Shown piece by piece: positions 18,112-26,334 of a stretch of DNA of 64,000 bases. The notes beneath the pieces are model-generated. The model saw only the letters and a program-made list of their open reading frames with translations. It was not told the DNA's origin and made no database searches. The stretch comes from Mucilaginibacter agri. GTDB taxonomy: Bacteria > Bacteroidota > Bacteroidia > Sphingobacteriales > Sphingobacteriaceae. The DNA lies in the NCBI RefSeq assembly GCF_009928685.1, contig NZ_WWEO01000045.1, positions 496,001 through 560,000 on the forward strand, given 5' to 3'. Every line of letters starts with the position of its first letter. The stretch's first letter is position 1. A program made the position numbers and the translations under genes.

Positions 18112-18435
18112 TCACCGCGAGTACATCGCCTTATAAACCTCATGTAGGTATAAGGCATCGCTTAATGCGGTTGCAAGGTTGCGCCATTCCGTTCGGGTAA
18201 ATACAAAATTGATGTCGGCATTGGGCGTACACAAAACTGCCCGTTCCGAACCGTCGGGAAATGGAAAACTCCGGCTATCAAAATCGAGTTCGGTTATAAA
18301 CTGATGAAACGCCTCCATTTGTTGGGGCGTAAAACTTAGCATCAGGTTTTGATGCCATATACTCATCATTCCGCATTCGGGGCAATCGCATATTAACGCG
18401 GTACCGCATTGAGCTAATGTACGTGTTTCACACAT
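18112..18435 (-). CDS. Small DUF6686-like protein at the end of the heme operon
   Basis: This 107-residue soluble protein has an N-terminal cysteine cluster (Cys2, then C-D-C-P-E-C near 16-21), followed by 'LMLSFTPQQMEAFHQF' and a C-terminal helix. The layout resembles the DUF6686 family of Bacteroidota, recalled from pattern only. The Cys pairs suggest metal or heme-related binding (inference). It lies 81 nt downstream of hmuS in the same direction, separated by a hairpin at 18463-18496, and looks like the last gene of the heme unit. No catalytic motif is visible. Confidence 0.65.
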   Translation of the reverse strand: MCETRTLAQCGTALICDCPECGMMSIWHQNLMLSFTPQQMEAFHQFITELDFDSRSFPFPDGSERAVLCTPNADINFVFTRTEWRNLATALSDALYLHEVYKAMYSR

Positions 18436-18462
18436 GGCAGGTAGTTTTAATTGGTGCCTGCA

Positions 18463-18496
18463 TTACCTGCGGCGCATTAAGCTATGCCGCAGGTAA
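18463..18496. promoter_or_regulatory. 11-bp hairpin between hmuS and the DUF6686-like gene
   Basis: TTACCTGCGGC (18463-18473) and GCCGCAGGTAA (18486-18496) are perfect inverse complements with a 12-nt loop. On the minus strand no T-run follows, so it is more likely an intercistronic processing or attenuation hairpin than a terminator. On the plus strand CTTTTT follows. Confidence 0.45.
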
Positions 18497-18516
18497 CCAG
18501 GACTTTTTGTTTTCAA

Positions 18517-19545
18517 TTATTTTTTGGTACTGTCGGTTAGCAACGCTCTCCAACCCTCACTTTCTGGAATACCTGGTTTGCGTTTGCCGAAGAACTGCAC
18601 AATGGTATTGCCGTCTTTATCAAAAACTTCGATGCTGTGCACCCAGCCATCTTTAGTTGGCTTTTTAACCAACCAAATGGTGTTAATACCATCCATGCGC
18701 AGGTGCATATTAAAATCGGGATCAAGTACGTTGAACCAAGGGCCGGTTTCCACCAATTTGGTAATTGGCCCAGTGTGGATCTGAATGCAACCAGCACTAC
18801 CGGTAAATACCATAATCTCTAAACCACTTGCTGAAGCACCTTCGAGAATAGCCTTCAATACCGATGTTTCTAATTGAACTGCGAAATCATCCGGTGCTAA
18901 ACGCAATGCCTGTGTACGGCTTATCTGATGTTTTTTTAATAGTGGATGAAAATCGTGAGTATCTTCTAGGTTTCTCCAACCCTCCTGAAATTCCGGCACG
19001 TTAATATCGCTGTCTGGTAATTCCGCAATTGGCGAAGCCACAGGCAATACTGCCAAATCTTCGTACTGATCTTCTGCCTGATATTTGTTTACCAATTCGT
19101 TGTAAGCTTGAATATTGCTTTCTTCTATTAAATAGATCTTGTGTACAGCTTCGCCATGCTTATCGAAAAACTGCAGGCTATGTCTGTCGTTTTCGTTTAC
19201 AGCGAACCCGAATTTCCAGTGCATCATAAATAAACGCAGGTCGATATCTGGCGTCACCACTAAGCCGATGTGGCCGTTGAAAGATGCTTTCTTGTAAATA
19301 CCCTTTCTTTCATGTACACAATAATCGTTGCGGGTTAAAGCCATAACTTTGCCCAACGTATTTACTTCTTTAAGTAGTTCCTGAAACTGATCGTTCAGTC
19401 GGGTTGCACTTGTGCCGATTCCCGTATTTACCAGATCTGCTTCGCTAACGCCTAATTGCTTAGCTGCATCTCTGATACGTAGTTTAGAGTTTTCAGTTTT
19501 TAAAGCGTCCCATTGCGCTTTTATAGTTTGTGTTGTACTTTCCAT
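18517..19545 (-). CDS. hmuS: Hemin-degrading factor (HmuS/ChuS-type)
   Basis: The 342-residue protein contains the internally duplicated HemS/ChuS-type domain. The first half begins 'KTENSKLRIRDAAKQLGVSEADLV'-like (here shortened: IRDAAKQLGVSEADL) and the second 'HDFHPLLKKHQISRTQALRL'. These proteins accept heme in the cytoplasm and degrade or traffic it. The length matches the family (about 340-350). It starts 11 nt after the hmuV stop in a tight minus-strand operon of heme transport genes, which strongly supports the role. Each half also carries the 'GCIQIHTG' / 'GHIGLVV' and 'LFMMHWKFGF' / 'MHLRMDGINTIWLVKKP' strands expected for the fold. Confidence 0.9.
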   Translation of the reverse strand: MESTTQTIKAQWDALKTENSKLRIRDAAKQLGVSEADLVNTGIGTSATRLNDQFQELLKEVNTLGKVMALTRNDYCVHERKGIYKKASFNGHIGLVVTPDIDLRLFMMHWKFGFAVNENDRHSLQFFDKHGEAVHKIYLIEESNIQAYNELVNKYQAEDQYEDLAVLPVASPIAELPDSDINVPEFQEGWRNLEDTHDFHPLLKKHQISRTQALRLAPDDFAVQLETSVLKAILEGASASGLEIMVFTGSAGCIQIHTGPITKLVETGPWFNVLDPDFNMHLRMDGINTIWLVKKPTKDGWVHSIEVFDKDGNTIVQFFGKRKPGIPESEGWRALLTDSTKK

Positions 19546-19556
19546 AATTTTAATAA

Positions 19557-20345
19557 TTAAGCTTGATTAATTCGTCCGGTGGTAATTACCAGCGGACATC
19601 TAAAGTTTTCGTTTTTCATTAGTTGCACCTTGATACCAAAAGCATCATGGATATTTTCGCAGTTGATCACCTCATCCGGTGAACCAAGCGCTTGTTGTTT
19701 GCCCTGTTTTAAGATCAATATCTGATCGGCATAAGCTGCGGCCAAATTAATGTCGTGCAGGATGCAGATCACGCCGTAGCCCCTGTCGGCCATATCGCGC
19801 GCCTGTATTAATAATTGCTGCTGATGCAAGAGATCGAGTCCGTTGGTTGGTTCATCTAATAAAAGCCATCCATCGGCAACATCTTGTATCTGCGCAATAA
19901 CGCGCGCCAGCTGCACTCGTTGCTGCTCCCCTCCTGATAAGGTTTCATACGTGCGGCCGGACAGGTGTGTGATACCGGTTGATTGCATGGCGCCTTTAAC
20001 CATTTCTAAATCATGTTCGGTTGGCTGACCATCAAAATGAGGATAACGGCCCATCAAAACCAATTCTTTTGCCGTAAAGGATAAACTCAACGTATTATGC
20101 TGTGTTAATACCGACCGCTTGCGAGCCAACTCTTTTAATTGATAGCTTGGCAACGCCTTATCATAAAATATAATCTCACCTGCCGATGGCGTTATCTCGT
20201 TGCACAACAATTTAAGCAAAGTACTTTTGCCGGCGCCGTTGGCTCCCAGAATGGCCATAATCTCCCCTTGCTTAGCTTCAAAGGACACATTCTTCACTAT
20301 CTCTTTCTTACCAACCAGGTAAGAAACATTGTTAACCTTGATCAT
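19557..20345 (-). CDS. hmuV: Heme ABC transporter ATP-binding protein
   Basis: This 262-residue ABC ATPase has Walker A GANGAGKST (34-42), the Q-loop region TQHN, the signature LSGGEQQRVQLAR and Walker B WLLLDEPTNGLD, then the H-loop ILHDINLAAAYAD. The signature followed by a Q-rich stretch and the order of neighbours fit HmuV of the FecCD-type heme importers. Its ATG overlaps the stop of the permease gene by 4 nt (ATGA), showing translational coupling. It powers import of heme from the periplasm through HmuU. Confidence 0.93.
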   Translation of the reverse strand: MIKVNNVSYLVGKKEIVKNVSFEAKQGEIMAILGANGAGKSTLLKLLCNEITPSAGEIIFYDKALPSYQLKELARKRSVLTQHNTLSLSFTAKELVLMGRYPHFDGQPTEHDLEMVKGAMQSTGITHLSGRTYETLSGGEQQRVQLARVIAQIQDVADGWLLLDEPTNGLDLLHQQQLLIQARDMADRGYGVICILHDINLAAAYADQILILKQGKQQALGSPDEVINCENIHDAFGIKVQLMKNENFRCPLVITTGRINQA

Positions 20346-21391
20346 ACCTGTTGTTTTTTAAGTTGAGCACCGATCATGTAAATAAATACCGGCGAACCTG
20401 CTAATGCAGTTACGATACCTATGGGTAATTCGGCGGGTGCAACTATAGTACGCGAAGCCAGATCTGCCAGGGTAAGCATTGCCGCGCCCAAAATAGCAGA
20501 GCCAGGTATTACCAGACGGTTATCGGCCCCAAACCCGATCCGTATAATGTGTGGTACAACTAAACCCACAAAACTGATAATACCGGCCACTGCAACTGAT
20601 GCCCCAACCGACATCGTAGCTAACAGCAACACTATGCGTTTGATATTTGCTACGCTGAAGCCCATATGCCCGGCCTGTACTTCGCCAAGCGCCAGGGCAT
20701 TTAATGATTTCCCCATAAAAGGGAGTATAATAAGCGGAATTGCTATAAATGGTAAAACGCTACCAAATGAAATCCAGCTTGCTCCGCCAAGGCTTCCTAA
20801 ACTCCAAAAAGTGAGGTTGCGTAACTGCTCGTCTGTTGATATATAAGTAAGCAGGCCTGTAAACGCAAAAGCAAGGGCGTTAATAGCGATACCAGTTAAC
20901 AGTAGCGACGTAATTATGGTACGGCCTTGATGCATAGCCAGGCGGTAGACCAAAGTTGCGGTTATTAGTGCGCCAACAAATGCCGCGGCCGATAGCAAAT
21001 AATATCCGTAGTTACCACCTATTGCCACCAAAAGCTTTCCGCCAAAAACAATCATTAGGGCGGCAAACAGCGTGGCTCCAGATGATATACCGATCAACCC
21101 CGGTTCGGCAAGCGGATTGCGAAACAACCCCTGTATAGCCGACCCCGAAATGGCCAACGCAGCACCGATCAACGCACCTAGCAATACCCTTGGCAAACGA
21201 AGGTTAAATAGCACGGCAAATTGTTGTGTGGTGAATTCGGGGGTTTTGCTTAACCCAGTATGATAGGTTATCATAGACCAAAGCTGACTAACCCCGATAT
21301 GCACCGCCCCCATGCAGACCGAAGCAATTATAGTGGCAACGAGCAGTATGGTTAAACCAATAAGTATATAGCTATGATTTTTAACAAACAT
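20342..21391 (-). CDS. hmuU: Heme ABC transporter permease, FecCD family
   Basis: This 349-residue, highly hydrophobic protein has about nine to ten membrane helices and the FecCD signatures: 'LRLPRVLLGALIGAALAISGSAIQGLFRNPLAEPGLIG', of which RLPRVL and NPLAEPGLIG are diagnostic, and near the end 'GIISFVGLVVPHIIR' with a C-terminal 'PAELPIGIVTALAGSPVFIYM'. These are the ABC-contact and pore elements of vitamin B12/siderophore/heme importers. It overlaps hmuT by one base (TAATG) and hmuV by four. The neighbours make heme the best substrate call; cobalamin or siderophore is the alternative. Confidence 0.93.
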   Translation of the reverse strand: MFVKNHSYILIGLTILLVATIIASVCMGAVHIGVSQLWSMITYHTGLSKTPEFTTQQFAVLFNLRLPRVLLGALIGAALAISGSAIQGLFRNPLAEPGLIGISSGATLFAALMIVFGGKLLVAIGGNYGYYLLSAAAFVGALITATLVYRLAMHQGRTIITSLLLTGIAINALAFAFTGLLTYISTDEQLRNLTFWSLGSLGGASWISFGSVLPFIAIPLIILPFMGKSLNALALGEVQAGHMGFSVANIKRIVLLLATMSVGASVAVAGIISFVGLVVPHIIRIGFGADNRLVIPGSAILGAAMLTLADLASRTIVAPAELPIGIVTALAGSPVFIYMIGAQLKKQQV

Positions 21392-22236
21392 TATTTAATC
21401 TTCTGCGCTAGTTCACCTACTGCCAATCCTAACCTGGGGCCAAAACTGCTTACCAGTTCGCCATCCATGGTTACAAATTTTTTGTTCTTACCTGCGTTTG
21501 TTTGGGCTACGCCTTGTACGTTTAATAAACCTGCCGTGCCTCCTAAACTATCCATGCCGCTGCTAAACAGTAGAATTACATCTGGGTTAGCTGCAATTAA
21601 TGCCTCAGGGGTTAATGGTTTAAAATCCGTAAAGCCTTTAACAGCATTTACGCCGCCAGCTAATTCAATTATTTGCTGCATTTGGGTACCTTCTCCGGCA
21701 ACCATCATGGTGCCTGTACCACGGGCATAAATAAATAGCACTTTAGGCTTATTGCCTTTGCTTATTTTGGCTGCGGCAGCCAGATCGCTATCTAATTTCT
21801 TAATCAGCGGTTCTGCTTGTTTAGGCTTGCCAAAGGCCGCAGCAACCTCTTTAATCAGTTTACGAGTGCCATCAGGCGAATAGGTTTGTGTAAATAATAC
21901 CAGTTTAATACCGGCGCTTTTTAGTTGTGTTACCAGTTCGGGTTTTAGTTCTGTAGAAAGTCCGGTTACTACTTCAGGCTGTAACGCAATAATGCCTTCG
22001 GCAGACAGGTTGCGATTATGACCAACTTTGGGTTTAGATTTAAGCGTTGCCGGGTAGTTGCTGGTAATATCGGTGCCAATAATATTGGTTTCCATGCCAA
22101 TACCCGCTAATATCTCACTAATAGTACCATTTACAGATACAATTTTAGGTGATGCCTGTGCATTGGCACGTTGGGTGTAGCCGGTTAGCACAATTGCGAT
22201 ACCTGATAGTAATATTTTAATTTTTTTGAATGTCAT
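21391..22236 (-). CDS. hmuT: Periplasmic heme-binding protein of the ABC importer
   Basis: With ATG at 22236 this is a 281-residue binding protein with a Sec signal peptide (MTFKKIKILLSGIAIVL to RANAQ). The upstream in-frame ATG at 22290 would add 18 residues that break the signal peptide, so it is not used. The fold is the single-helix-backbone metal receptor: 'VSVNGTISEILAGIGMETNIIGTD', shortened to VNGTISEILAGIG, then GHNRNLSAEGIIALQPE. The heme ligand is not certain: a conserved Tyr (Y162-region) and His in 'VGHNRNLS' are candidates. It overlaps hmuU by one base. A GC-rich 5-bp hairpin in the 137-nt gap to hmuY may tune expression. Confidence 0.88.
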   Translation of the reverse strand: MTFKKIKILLSGIAIVLTGYTQRANAQASPKIVSVNGTISEILAGIGMETNIIGTDITSNYPATLKSKPKVGHNRNLSAEGIIALQPEVVTGLSTELKPELVTQLKSAGIKLVLFTQTYSPDGTRKLIKEVAAAFGKPKQAEPLIKKLDSDLAAAAKISKGNKPKVLFIYARGTGTMMVAGEGTQMQQIIELAGGVNAVKGFTDFKPLTPEALIAANPDVILLFSSGMDSLGGTAGLLNVQGVAQTNAGKNKKFVTMDGELVSSFGPRLGLAVGELAQKIK

Positions 22237-22373
22237 TGTTGAGGATCTTAGAAAATAAGTCCCGCCCCCAGACCAACGGGGACGGAACATGGAATCAACT
22301 GATTTATTAACTAACTATTATAAAGGTTCGATTTTGTATGATTATGTGAATGGACTAATCAGTATACATTAGC

Positions 22374-23735
22374 TTATTTAACTAAAGCATATTGTACTAC
22401 AGGATAACCGCGTGTACCGCCATCATTTGTAGTGAAGCTTATAAATTTCACTTTATAAACGTTACCCGAGCCATCTTTAACCACATAGAAACGATCTGTT
22501 TTAACACCAATCGTACCTGTTGTAGCACGCCAGTTTGAACTGATCACATCGCGGCCAGTGCTGAAAGTCGTTGTCGCAACGTTGCTTGCTGAATATGCAT
22601 CATAGGTAACCGTGCTGGTTAACACCTCTGCACTAGATACATTACCTAAATAATTAGTGAATACTAAATCCGCAAAAGCGTATGGAGTTGTCCCGGTGTA
22701 ATAAATGCTGTACGTCCACTCCATATCCCAGTGATCTTTAGTTGGCTCTACATTTACAGCGCCAGTATCAAAAGAAACATAGCTAAAGTTATACGAAGTG
22801 TTTTTGGCGATAGTAAGCGTTTTAAATGTGGTTTCGTTTATTTTGGCGTACTGCAAAGTATAGCCATTCGTAGCGCGTAACACGCGGATTTTATAGAAAT
22901 CTGCAACAGCCGAAGTTGTTCCCGAACCACCTGCTCTGTTTATTACATAAACTTTGTTGTCCGCATCCGTAGCCGACACCGCAGGTATTGCAGTTTTGGT
23001 TAAGTCGCCATTCACATCATCAAAAATGCTGAATGTGCCTTTTCCAAAGCCTAATTCAAGGCTTGCTGCAGTAACATCACTAGCGGAAACCTGGTTTATA
23101 TCGTTTTTATTAACCGCTACTACAGAAGCTGCCGTAGTGTTGTTAAGAATAACCCGAAAATCGGTACCGCTGTAAAAGCCAAGGTCCCAGCTTGCGCGTT
23201 TAACAGATGTTTGAGTGTTGGCACTAAAATCAACAAATACAGAGTTAACAGCCGCCGAACCACCGTCGCCACCGTTTAAGGTTAAAGTTGTACCGGTTGA
23301 TGTAATCGCTGCAAAGCTTACCTTTAGTTCGCTGGTTGTACCTAAAACTACCGAGCCGCCCACCGTTTTAATTTTGAAGCTTACAGACTCATTACCGTTA
23401 AGAAATACGCCTGCAGTCTTATTTAATTTTACAGTAACCGAATTACTGCCAGCTGGAATAGTTGCAGTAATTGTACCATCAGATGCCGCAGCTGGCGTAG
23501 TAGAAAACTCTTTACCATAAGTTACGCCGGTAGTTGTTAAACTAAGGGTTACTTGTGTTGCAACATCTGCCGCTCTGCTTAGATTAAGGGTTACATCTGC
23601 AGATGTAGCTGCAGATTCCATCCCTTGTGCTGATGCCGAAAAGTTAATGGCATTATCCGGCAAAGGTGGATCACTTTTTTTACAAGCGCCGATTGCCAAC
23701 GCCAATCCTAACATCAGGTATAGAACTTTTTTCAT
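22374..23735 (-). CDS. hmuY: HmuY-family heme-binding lipoprotein with Calx-beta-like domain
   Basis: The 453-residue protein has a lipoprotein signal with lipobox AIGAC (Cys18) followed by KKSD, which may act as a surface-export signal. An N-terminal Calx-beta-like sandwich covers about 30-145 (GTITATIPAGSNSVTV). The C-terminal HmuY-type domain (about 150-453) carries the marks 'KRASWDLGFYSGTDFRVILN' and 'DHWDMEWTYSIYYTGTTPYA'. In Porphyromonas gingivalis HmuY captures heme and passes it to HmuR; here the domain is extended by about 130 residues at the N-terminus. It lies 45 nt downstream of the TonB receptor. Heme-ligating residues cannot be assigned by eye. Confidence 0.88.
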   Translation of the reverse strand: MKKVLYLMLGLALAIGACKKSDPPLPDNAINFSASAQGMESAATSADVTLNLSRAADVATQVTLSLTTTGVTYGKEFSTTPAAASDGTITATIPAGSNSVTVKLNKTAGVFLNGNESVSFKIKTVGGSVVLGTTSELKVSFAAITSTGTTLTLNGGDGGSAAVNSVFVDFSANTQTSVKRASWDLGFYSGTDFRVILNNTTAASVVAVNKNDINQVSASDVTAASLELGFGKGTFSIFDDVNGDLTKTAIPAVSATDADNKVYVINRAGGSGTTSAVADFYKIRVLRATNGYTLQYAKINETTFKTLTIAKNTSYNFSYVSFDTGAVNVEPTKDHWDMEWTYSIYYTGTTPYAFADLVFTNYLGNVSSAEVLTSTVTYDAYSASNVATTTFSTGRDVISSNWRATTGTIGVKTDRFYVVKDGSGNVYKVKFISFTTNDGGTRGYPVVQYALVK

Positions 23736-23780
23736 TTTTTGTTTTTTGGTGTTTTATATTAATAAAGAATTAGTTGCTTG

Positions 23781-26042
23781 TTAATTTTTACCGAACTTGA
23801 AGTCGATACCTAAAAAGTACGACCGGCCATAACCTAGTGGTACAGGCCCGCCCGTACTATGCGCCTGGCCAACATTAAGCGAAGTATTATTCACGTTGGT
23901 AACGTCAAACAGGTTTTTGGCACCGGCTGCTAAACTGATGGTCTTGGTGATAAACTTGTTAAACGTAATGTCGGCCGTGCTGAAAGCCGAGCGTTTAGCG
24001 AGATTGATGATGGTTGCGCCTGCTGTATTGGTTACTACTTCATAAGTAGGCAGGGTGCCATTAAACTTGTAAAAAAGACTGATATCTCCTTTTAACTTGG
24101 TAAAATGATATAATAAAGTACTGCTTACCTCAGGATACCACACAAAGCCAGCCTGGTTTAAGGTATCGCTAGCAATCTTACTATATGTGCCTATGTATGC
24201 AAAACCAATTTTAGCCTGCAGATTTTTGTAATAGACGGTATTATCAATACTGCCGCCTTTGGTTTTAGATTTATCAATGTTGATATAAGTCATCACCGAA
24301 GGATTCGACGGATCGTAACCGGTTGTAATCAGGTTGGTAAAATCATTATAGAAACCGCTTAAAGCCGATTTAAATCGTACTGTACCAGAACCCAATGACA
24401 GCCAACTTATAGATCCGTTGAAGCTATTGGAAAACTCGGCTTTTAAATTTGTATTGCCTCTGATGGAGTGATTGGCATCAAAGAAATCAAAGTAAAGCTC
24501 CCTTAAAGCTGGCGAACGAAAGCCACGGGCGTAAGCCAAACGCAGATCGAAGGCATTTGATAACTTAAATTTGGTATTAATTGAAGGTATCACCGGTGGA
24601 GCGTCATAAACAGAATTTTTGATGAATCGCAGTCCTGGTCTGATACTTATCGTCGAAATAGGTTGTATCTCAGATGAAATAAAGAAGGCGTAATCATTAA
24701 TAGTGGGCGTTCCTTCTATACGTGCACCACTACTGCCGGTAAGGTTAACCTCTACACCTGGCTGTAACGAAAACCCGTTTGCAACTCGGTATTGTGCAGT
24801 CGCTCTAAAAAATTTAGTGTCAAATACAGATTTATCCTGTTCGCCGGCGCCAAGTGTTAAAAATCGTTCGCCGGTTAGGGTATTATAAGTGGTTGTCTGT
24901 GTTCGTCTACTGTAATCGGTATACGATGCCACGCCGCTAAAACTCAAATCTTTATTAACCGACCATTCGCCTTGTAACTGATGCATCCATCTGTAGGTGA
25001 TATAATGAGCGTCAGTTTCGATACCGTTATTTACGTTCGGCTGCCCGTTATTTTTTAAAGTTTCGTTTTCCCCATCAAGCCTGTACCATATATGGAATTT
25101 GTTGGTACGATACCCTGCTGTAGCGTTGCCCAGCCATTGATCTTTAGGCATCCAGCCAGCCATCGCCCCGTCAAAATTATTGCGGGCAAAATTGCCGCCA
25201 GCCTCCCAGCCCTTGTGGCTCCAGTTTATCCCAACGTTTTCGTAATGTGTACCACTGCCATGAAAAGCGTCATATTGCTTACCTGCAGTTTCTTCCTGCA
25301 CGCGGGCATGTACATCCAGATGTTCGCCGCTATTGGGCTTCTTTGTAATCAGGTTAATTACCCCGGCAAGGGCATCACTACCGTAACTCACTGACATAGG
25401 GCCCTCTACAATTTCAATATGATCAATTGAATTGATATCAATCTGGTTAAGGCTTTCGCGCGTTTCACCGCGATCCAAAAGAGGCACACCATCCAATAAG
25501 ATCTTAACCCGCTGGCCAGAAATCCCCATTAAGGACACATCCGAAGTTCCAAGTGTTAAATCGTTACTGAATCTAAACCCAAGCTGGTCACTTAATACTT
25601 CCTGAACTTTGGTTGCATTTCTTAAACGGATTTGTTCGCTACTAATGGTTCTCACCATATAAACCGAGTTCTTTAATGATTGTGGAGCATATTGGCCAGT
25701 CACTACCACATCTTTTAATTGAAATGAACTGAGTTCGAGTGTTACTTCATCAACTTTAGTAGTCTGCCCGCCCACAACTTCAATACTTTGTTGTTTTGCA
25801 GCCATACCCATTGCCTTAAATTGAATTTGATACTTGCCAGGGCTAACTTTAAGTAAATAAGTACCATCAGCCTGGGTGGCTGCCCCGAAGCGGGTATCGA
25901 GGAGAGAAACCGAAATTCCTTGTGCTGGCTTACCATCTTTGGTTATAACATGACCAACCACTTTTCCATAGCTATCCTGAGCAGAAACTCTGCTGCGGAC
26001 GGAAACAATGAGTAAAAATAGATATATAATTCGACGCTGCAT
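23781..26042 (-). CDS. hmuR: TonB-dependent outer-membrane heme receptor
   Basis: This 753-residue receptor has a signal peptide (1-22), an N-terminal carboxypeptidase-regulatory/CNA-B-like domain (about 25-105, GKVVGHVITKDGKPAQGISV), a plug domain (about 125-235, ending INLITKKP) and a 22-strand-type beta-barrel ending ..FLGIDFKFGKN with an aromatic near-terminal residue. Heme-receptor marks are present: a FRSP..RELY box, then His525 in ANHSIRGNTNL, matching the FRAP-His-NPNL arrangement of known heme receptors. It is the first gene of the heme operon and lies directly below the duplicated promoter/operator. It needs TonB-ExbBD from elsewhere. Confidence 0.93.
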   Translation of the reverse strand: MQRRIIYLFLLIVSVRSRVSAQDSYGKVVGHVITKDGKPAQGISVSLLDTRFGAATQADGTYLLKVSPGKYQIQFKAMGMAAKQQSIEVVGGQTTKVDEVTLELSSFQLKDVVVTGQYAPQSLKNSVYMVRTISSEQIRLRNATKVQEVLSDQLGFRFSNDLTLGTSDVSLMGISGQRVKILLDGVPLLDRGETRESLNQIDINSIDHIEIVEGPMSVSYGSDALAGVINLITKKPNSGEHLDVHARVQEETAGKQYDAFHGSGTHYENVGINWSHKGWEAGGNFARNNFDGAMAGWMPKDQWLGNATAGYRTNKFHIWYRLDGENETLKNNGQPNVNNGIETDAHYITYRWMHQLQGEWSVNKDLSFSGVASYTDYSRRTQTTTYNTLTGERFLTLGAGEQDKSVFDTKFFRATAQYRVANGFSLQPGVEVNLTGSSGARIEGTPTINDYAFFISSEIQPISTISIRPGLRFIKNSVYDAPPVIPSINTKFKLSNAFDLRLAYARGFRSPALRELYFDFFDANHSIRGNTNLKAEFSNSFNGSISWLSLGSGTVRFKSALSGFYNDFTNLITTGYDPSNPSVMTYINIDKSKTKGGSIDNTVYYKNLQAKIGFAYIGTYSKIASDTLNQAGFVWYPEVSSTLLYHFTKLKGDISLFYKFNGTLPTYEVVTNTAGATIINLAKRSAFSTADITFNKFITKTISLAAGAKNLFDVTNVNNTSLNVGQAHSTGGPVPLGYGRSYFLGIDFKFGKN

Positions 26043-26135
26043 TTATTTAGACTAATTATTAATAGTGGCGCAAAAGTGAGGTATATTTAAACATTGAGGT
26101 AACGCCAAACGGATTAAAAACAACGCGAAACGGAT
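26040..26135. repeat. Promoter duplication, copy 1 (upstream of hmuR)
   Basis: This 96-bp segment is repeated at 26236-26331 with a fixed 196-bp offset. The leader part (26041-26080) matches at 31 of 40 positions, the middle (26081-26100) is diverged, and the operator part (26101-26135) matches at 31 of 35. Copy 1 begins with the hmuR start codon and includes a conserved TTTTGCGCC-like -7 region on the minus strand. Confidence 0.75.
26101..26135. promoter_or_regulatory. Tandem 21-bp operator A for the hmuR promoter
   Basis: Two direct half-sites AACGCnAAACGGAT, the core AAACGGAT at 26107-26114 and 26128-26135, are exactly 21 bp (two helical turns) apart. This suits a dimeric or double-HTH AraC-type activator. 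It lies 59-93 nt upstream of the hmuR ATG. Confidence 0.7.
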
Positions 26136-26235
26136 CGAAACAAGAATGTTGCAAATGCCTAAAAGTATTCGTTAAATGGCCGTAGTCCGACGATTTCACA
26201 GCGAGAAATATCAGATTAGAAAAATATATTTTTTG

Positions 26236-26331
26236 CATTTATTTAGACTGATTAAAAATAATGATGCAAATTTGCGCAAACATCAGTGTAGCGGTTAACG
26301 CAAAACGGATTGAAAACAACGTTAAACGGAT
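26236..26331. repeat. Promoter duplication, copy 2 (next to the AraC gene)
   Basis: It carries the second copy of leader and operator (offset 196 bp). It starts with an in-frame-looking minus-strand ATG (26238) equivalent to the hmuR start codon, but the reading that follows is not homologous to HmuR beyond the first codons. It has probably lost coding function and kept the control sites. Confidence 0.7.
26297..26331. promoter_or_regulatory. Tandem 21-bp operator B overlapping the AraC start region
   Basis: The half-site cores AAACGGAT at 26303-26310 and 26324-26331 have the same 21-bp spacing as operator A. The site ends three bases before the ATG of the divergent AraC gene (26335), so occupancy would probably block translation or transcription of the regulator (inference: autorepression). 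Confidence 0.65.
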
Positions 26332-26334
26332 TTT

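Noticed and set aside
22237..22290. Upstream ATG for hmuT (22290) and a possible riboswitch in the GC-rich leader
   Set aside because: The extension spoils the signal peptide; the leader only has a 5-bp hairpin and lacks recognisable cobalamin riboswitch elements.
26067..26238. Minus-strand ORF of about 57 residues starting at the duplicated hmuR-like ATG
   Set aside because: It resembles HmuR only in the first residues, then crosses operator A; it looks like a by-product of the promoter duplication.
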